This document shows positions 4,436 to 7,882 of a stretch of DNA of 7,882 nucleotides, in pieces. A model generated the notes under the pieces. It searched no databases. It saw nothing but the letters and a program-made list of their open reading frames with translations, and was not told the DNA's origin. Source of the DNA: JBEGTT01 sp041179245 (GTDB taxonomy: Bacteria > Pseudomonadota > Gammaproteobacteria > Burkholderiales > Rhodocyclaceae); assembly GCA_041179245.1 (NCBI GenBank), contig JBEGTT010000047.1, forward strand, positions 1-7,882. Reading direction: 5' to 3'. The stretch's first letter is position 1, and each line of letters opens with the position of its first letter. The translations under genes were made by a program, and so were the position numbers.

Positions 4436-5947
4436 ATGGGACTGATTAGCCAATTTTTCAAAACGCCAAGCTGGGGGGTGCACCCCGAAGACCATAAGCG
4501 TCCAGCTGCCGATGCCGCTTTACGCGTATTGCCAACGCCGAAACAAGTGTTCCTTCCGCTACAACAACACGTTGGTGGTGCTGCTCGTCCAATCGTGATA
4601 GTGGGCCAAAGGGTACTCAAAGGCCAACTGATTGCAGAGGCACAAGGCAATATTTCTGCCCCGATTCACGCTTCCGTATCAGGCACAATTAGCCTGATTG
4701 GTGATGTCACTGCTCCTCACCCATCCGGTTTGCCACTGCGCGCTATCCGGATTGACGCCGATGGTGAAGACAAATGGATTGACCTTGAGCCAGCCGCCGA
4801 CCCGTTCTCGCTAAAACCTGAAGAAATTACACGGATGGCGGCAAAGGCAGGGGTCGTCGGCTTGGGAGGTGCGACCTTTCCTTCCGCCGTTAAATTTGCC
4901 TTAGGTAAGCGGTTGAAAGTTACCTCGTTGATAGTCAATGGTGGTGAGTGTGAGCCTTACCTTTCCAGTGATGACCGGATCATGCGGGACTTCCCTGAGC
5001 AAGTTATTGATGGTGCCCGCTTGATCATGCATGCCATTGGCGCCATTGAGGCATTGGTTGGCATCGAGGACAACAAGCCGGAAGCCATCGCTGCGATGCG
5101 CGAAGCCGCGAAATCTTTCCCTGAAGTCAAAATTCGTCCAGTTCCGTCTCGTTATCCCATGGGTTCAGACAAACAACTGATCCAAACGCTAACCGGTAAA
5201 GAAGTGCCGTCAGACGCCCGTGCTGCCGAGGTGGGGGTTCTGGTGCATAACGTGTCAACCTGCGCATCCGTCCATAAGGCCGTCAGACTTGGGCAACCCT
5301 TGGTGGAGCGGATTGTTACGGTTAACGGGGGCGCTGTCGCAAAGCCAGGCAACATCTTCCTGCCCCTCGGTACCATGATTAACGAAATCCTTGATTTCAC
5401 CGGACTCGTAGAAACGCCAGCTAGATTGATTCTCGGCGGCCCGATGATGGGAACCCCTCTCGCACACAATCGCATCCCGATTGTTAAAGGCGCCTCCGGT
5501 ATTTTGGCGTTTAACGCGGCAGAAGCGCTGATTCCTGAAGCGGGACCTTGTATTCGCTGTGGCAACTGTACCAAAGCCTGCCCCATGGGCCTACTTCCCT
5601 TGGAAATGGCAGCGCGTATCCGCGCCCATGATTTTGAAGGGGCCGAATCTTATGCCTTGTCCGACTGTATTGCCTGTGGATGCTGTGCCTACGTCTGTCC
5701 ATCCCATATTCCACTGGTTCAATATTTCAGTCACGCCAAGGGCGAAATGTATGCCGCCGAGCGCACCAAGTTACGAACCGAAGCAGCCAAGCGCCTTGCT
5801 GAAGCCAAAATTGCCCGTATTGAGCGCGAAAATCGCGAAAAGCAAGAAGCTGCTGCCAAACGGAAAGCTGAACGCGAAGCCGCGAAAGCTGCCGCTGCGC
5901 AAGTGTCAGAAACTTCAGCAGAAACCACTCAGGGAGTTACGTTATGA
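4436..5947 (+). CDS. rnfC: RnfC, NADH-oxidising iron-sulfur flavoprotein subunit of the Rnf complex
   Basis: RnfC is the peripheral cytoplasmic subunit that oxidises NADH with FMN and passes electrons to RnfB. Residues are counted from the in-frame GTG at 4433. Features are the WGVHPEDHK start, a biotinyl/lipoyl-like hammerhead region (about 35-110), the GLGGATFPSAVKF nucleotide/FMN segment (143-155), NGGECEPYL (169-177), YPMGSDKQLI (241-250), GGPMMG (335-340), then two [4Fe-4S] motifs: C373, C376, C379, C383-P and C412, C415, C418, C422-P. After residue ~438 comes an Ala/Lys/Glu-rich, probably coiled-coil tail of ~60 residues, much shorter than the long repeat tail of E. coli RsxC. ATG 4436 is preferred over GTG 4433 because AAGGA (4423-4427) is 8 nt from it (503 residues). 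The stop overlaps the rnfD start as ATGA. Confidence 0.96.
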   Translation: MGLISQFFKTPSWGVHPEDHKRPAADAALRVLPTPKQVFLPLQQHVGGAARPIVIVGQRVLKGQLIAEAQGNISAPIHASVSGTISLIGDVTAPHPSGLPLRAIRIDADGEDKWIDLEPAADPFSLKPEEITRMAAKAGVVGLGGATFPSAVKFALGKRLKVTSLIVNGGECEPYLSSDDRIMRDFPEQVIDGARLIMHAIGAIEALVGIEDNKPEAIAAMREAAKSFPEVKIRPVPSRYPMGSDKQLIQTLTGKEVPSDARAAEVGVLVHNVSTCASVHKAVRLGQPLVERIVTVNGGAVAKPGNIFLPLGTMINEILDFTGLVETPARLILGGPMMGTPLAHNRIPIVKGASGILAFNAAEALIPEAGPCIRCGNCTKACPMGLLPLEMAARIRAHDFEGAESYALSDCIACGCCAYVCPSHIPLVQYFSHAKGEMYAAERTKLRTEAAKRLAEAKIARIERENREKQEAAAKRKAEREAAKAAAAQVSETSAETTQGVTL

Positions 5948-7020
5948 GCCAGGGATTTAGCACACCGGTAGCAGCGCCACATACGACTACCAGCAATAGC
6001 CCCGACCGCATCATGTCTCTCGTGATGCTTACGTTGGCTCCGGCAACACTTTATGGGTTTTGGCTTTACGGTTGGCCCTCCATCTACTTGTGGCTGCTAA
6101 CCGTAAGTGCGGCTATTTTGGGTGAAAAACTTTGCCTAAGACTGATGAAACAACCGACGGGGTCTTTAATTAATGATGGGTCGGCAGCCCTGACCGGATG
6201 GTTGCTTGCAGCCTCTCTGCCACCTTGGGCACCTTGGTGGGTTGGTATTTTTGGGGGCATGTTTGCCACCATCTTAGGCAAGCAGATTTTTGGTGGCTTA
6301 GGGCAAAATCTATTCAACCCAGCCATGGTCGCTCGGGTTGCGCTACTGATTTCTTTTCCCGTTCAAATGACGATATGGGTTAGCCCTGCACCGTTGTTTT
6401 CAGTCGGGGCACCCGGACCGATTGAAGGCCTGCTGATTATTCTTAGAGGTATTCCAGCAGGTCTTGATGCGGTTACCAGTGCGACGACACTTGGTTTTGT
6501 CAAAACCGAATTGTCGCGAGGCATAAATTTGCTGGAATCCGTTGCCAACACACCAGCGCTTTCATTTTTTGGCGCACGCACCGGTAGCCTTGGAGAAACT
6601 GCTGCTTGGTTAATCGCTGCAGGTGGTTTTGCCATGATGTACCTACGGATTATCACTTGGCACATTCCACTGGCCATGTTGTTGGGCATCGCCCTGCCGG
6701 CGGCGATCATGCATACGATTGACCCACTTCGCTATCTGGATATGACATCCCATGTGTTTTCGGGTGCGGCAATGTTAGGTGCCTTCTATATCGCTACGGA
6801 CTATGTAACCTCTCCCAATGCCCCCAGAGGTCAACTCATCTTTGGCTTCGGTTGTGGCGTTCTAACGTATGTCATCAGAACGTGGGCTGGTTATCCTGAG
6901 GGGGTGGCGTTTGCGGTACTACTCATGAATGCAGTCACCCCTATTATCGACACCTATTTCAAACCAAGAATCTATGGAAGAGACCAAAAAGGTCGCCCAA
7001 TCCAACTTGGCAATTCGTAA
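5944..7020 (+). CDS. rnfD: RnfD, membrane flavoprotein subunit of the Rnf complex
   Basis: This 358-residue polytopic protein (about ten membrane helices) is homologous to NqrB. The family block GGLGQNLFNPAMVARVALL (117-135) is intact. The flavinylation motif appears as D175-AVTSA-T181; T181 is the predicted site of covalent FMN. The C-terminal block PEGVAFAVLLMNAVTPIID (318-336) is also characteristic. RnfD is central to ion translocation and electron transfer between RnfG and the membrane clusters. The ATG at 5944 overlaps the rnfC stop (ATGA) and has AGGGAG (5931-5936) 7 nt upstream, so translation is probably coupled. Modification by the adjacent ApbE is inference from family knowledge. 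Confidence 0.96.
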   Translation: MSQGFSTPVAAPHTTTSNSPDRIMSLVMLTLAPATLYGFWLYGWPSIYLWLLTVSAAILGEKLCLRLMKQPTGSLINDGSAALTGWLLAASLPPWAPWWVGIFGGMFATILGKQIFGGLGQNLFNPAMVARVALLISFPVQMTIWVSPAPLFSVGAPGPIEGLLIILRGIPAGLDAVTSATTLGFVKTELSRGINLLESVANTPALSFFGARTGSLGETAAWLIAAGGFAMMYLRIITWHIPLAMLLGIALPAAIMHTIDPLRYLDMTSHVFSGAAMLGAFYIATDYVTSPNAPRGQLIFGFGCGVLTYVIRTWAGYPEGVAFAVLLMNAVTPIIDTYFKPRIYGRDQKGRPIQLGNS

Positions 7021-7032
7021 AGGGAGTTAACC

Positions 7033-7308
7033 ATGCAAATCGGCGTCGCCTATTCCGAACCAAGCAATCAAATTTGGTTAACCGTTGAAGTCCCGGATGA
7101 TTCCAATGTCCAGAGTGCTATTACGAAATCTGGAATTTTGAGCATGTTCCCTCATATTGATCTAGAAACTCAGCGGGTAGGGATTTTTGGCCGCTTGGTT
7201 AAGCTCGATGCGGCCATCAAACCGGGGGATCGCATCGAGATATATCGTGCTATTACCTGTGACCCAGAATTGGTCAAACGCAGGGATAGTGCTGAGAACG
7301 ACGAGTAA
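7033..7308 (+). CDS. rnfH: RnfH, small beta-grasp protein of the RnfH/UPF0125 family
   Basis: This 91-residue soluble protein has the family signature VGIFGRLVKLDAAIKPGDRI (49-68) followed by EIYRAITCDPELVKRRD (69-85), typical of the ubiquitin-like RnfH family. Homologues end proteobacterial rnf operons involved in nitrogen fixation; others sit next to ratA/smpB. The molecular role in Rnf is not established. The ATG has AGGGAG (7021-7026) 6 nt upstream, starting right after the rnfD stop, so it is the last gene of the unit. The preference for an rnf-linked homologue supports a nif-type Rnf and not the SoxR-reducing Rsx type. Its 3' end lies 15 nt from the convergent apbE stop. Confidence 0.93.
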   Translation: MQIGVAYSEPSNQIWLTVEVPDDSNVQSAITKSGILSMFPHIDLETQRVGIFGRLVKLDAAIKPGDRIEIYRAITCDPELVKRRDSAENDE

Positions 7309-7323
7309 GTTCAAAATCGGCTC

Positions 7324-7882
7324 CTACGGTACGACTTCTATTCTCACTGAGTCGCTCGTTTTTTTAAGCCTTTGGAGCATGCTTGGTGTTGTTTGGACAA
7401 GCCCATCGGCGTTAACACGTAGAACATCAGTGATTCCCAAGGTGTCAATCGTTGCACGCCACGCCGCAGGCCCAGCAATGAAAATGGGTTTTGAACTGGC
7501 ATCAGACAACGTCCCAGCCCTTGGCCCCGGATGTATCAAAACGGTGACGGCTTGGGTGTGATTAGCTGGGTAAGCCGTTCTAGGGTCAAGGATGTGGGGG
7601 TAACGCTGGCCCTGCCACTCGAAGAAACGTTGGTAGTCGCCAGAGGTGCCGATGGCTTCTCCATCCTGAAGCTCAATCGTAGCCAATGCGCCCGGTGCCC
7701 TAGGGTTTTGAATGCCTACAGTCCAAGGTTTCCCAAATTTTGAGCCCATGGCCATGATGTTTCCACCGATATTGATCAGGGCATTTTGGATACCGTCCTT
7801 GCGCAGAATATCGGCGGCGCGATCTAAAGCCCAGCCTTTCAGATAGCCACCAAAATCCAGAGATACCTGCTTATTTTTGCTG
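7324..7882 (-). CDS. apbE: ApbE-family FAD:protein FMN transferase, C-terminal half (partial)
   Basis: The minus-strand frame is open from the window edge to TAG at 7326-7324, giving the last 185 residues of a ~330-350 residue protein. Signatures in order (fragment numbering): LDFGGYLKGWALDRA (8-22), LINIGGNIMAMG (35-46), GDYQRFFEWQGQRYPHILDP (81-100), RTAYP, and SDASSKPIFIAG (126-137). ApbE enzymes split FAD and attach FMN to threonine in D-x2-[ST]GAT motifs, exactly those in RnfG and RnfD here, so the substrate is inferred to be the neighbouring Rnf subunits. Two deviations stand out: DPRTA for the commoner DPRTG, and DASSK where DALST is usual, replacing a metal-site Thr by Lys. The lipoprotein or signal region, if any, and the promoter lie outside the window. 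It is convergent with rnfH, so independently transcribed. Confidence 0.93.
   Translation of the reverse strand, partial: SKNKQVSLDFGGYLKGWALDRAADILRKDGIQNALINIGGNIMAMGSKFGKPWTVGIQNPRAPGALATIELQDGEAIGTSGDYQRFFEWQGQRYPHILDPRTAYPANHTQAVTVLIHPGPRAGTLSDASSKPIFIAGPAAWRATIDTLGITDVLRVNADGLVQTTPSMLQRLKKTSDSVRIEVVP
7332..7365 (+). terminator. Weak intrinsic-terminator-like element after rnfH
   Basis: CGACT (7332-7336) can pair with AGTCG (7350-7354), plus one T-G pair, to form a 5-6 bp stem. A run of seven T (7359-7365) follows 4 nt later. It would stop rnf transcripts shortly after rnfH, inside the 3' end of the convergent apbE gene. The stem is short and separated from the T-run, so this is a weak call. 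No better terminator is visible in the 15-nt gap between the two stop codons. Confidence 0.25.

Noticed and set aside
7359..7365. Homopolymer run (A7 in apbE sense) as a programmed frameshift site
   Set aside because: It is near the C-terminus after all conserved motifs, no downstream overlapping frame of interest is seen, and no stimulatory structure is evident.
7187..7743. Plus-strand open frames opposite apbE
   Set aside because: They are antisense shadows of a frame with clear ApbE motifs, with no SD or family resemblance.

Overview
This window comes from the chromosome of a Gram-negative bacterium, most likely a mid-GC beta- or gammaproteobacterium. Its core is a complete Rnf operon (ion-motive NADH:ferredoxin/flavodoxin oxidoreductase) of the proteobacterial type, including rnfH. 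A sequence matching a sigma-54 (RpoN) -24/-12 promoter lies just before the first rnf gene. A TGT-N10-ACA element of the NifA-binding type lies further upstream. I infer that this is a nitrogen-fixation Rnf, supplying low-potential electrons to nitrogenase, in a diazotroph. No nif structural gene is visible, so this rests on the promoter and on family knowledge. I cannot name the species.

Layout. Positions 1-60 (minus strand) hold the first 20 codons of a gene that leaves the window; its start resembles YjfB-type small motility proteins, but this is weak. A possible 37-codon small ORF (177-64, minus) with a perfect AGGAGG site sits 3 nt upstream of it. Positions 250-357 hold a 17-bp palindrome and a repeated half-site between the divergent genes. 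Positions 358-972 (plus) encode a stand-alone DnaQ/DEDDh-type 3'-5' exonuclease, followed by two tandem hairpins. Positions 973-1374 contain no gene but carry the putative rnf control region. Positions 1375-7308 (plus) are one tightly packed unit: rnfG, rnfE, an rseC-like gene, rnfA, rnfB, rnfC, rnfD, rnfH. Positions 7882-7324 (minus, convergent, 15 nt from rnfH) hold the C-terminal half of apbE.

How the genes work together. RnfC (NADH/FMN, two [4Fe-4S]) and RnfB (three [4Fe-4S] motifs) are the peripheral redox modules. RnfA and RnfE are paired membrane subunits that share a membrane-embedded iron-sulfur centre through conserved cysteines. RnfD and RnfG carry covalent FMN on threonine, and ApbE is the transferase family that attaches it. 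The RseC-like protein is a cysteine-motif membrane protein known from the E. coli Rsx/SoxR-reducing system. RnfH is a small beta-grasp protein of unknown exact role.

The unusual points are the gene order (GE-rseC-ABCD-H instead of the common ABCDGE-H), the rseC-like gene inside the operon, the RpoN/NifA-type control signals, and residue deviations in the RnfE and ApbE signature motifs. Everything else is a canonical Rnf complex; I do not see a wholly new system here.
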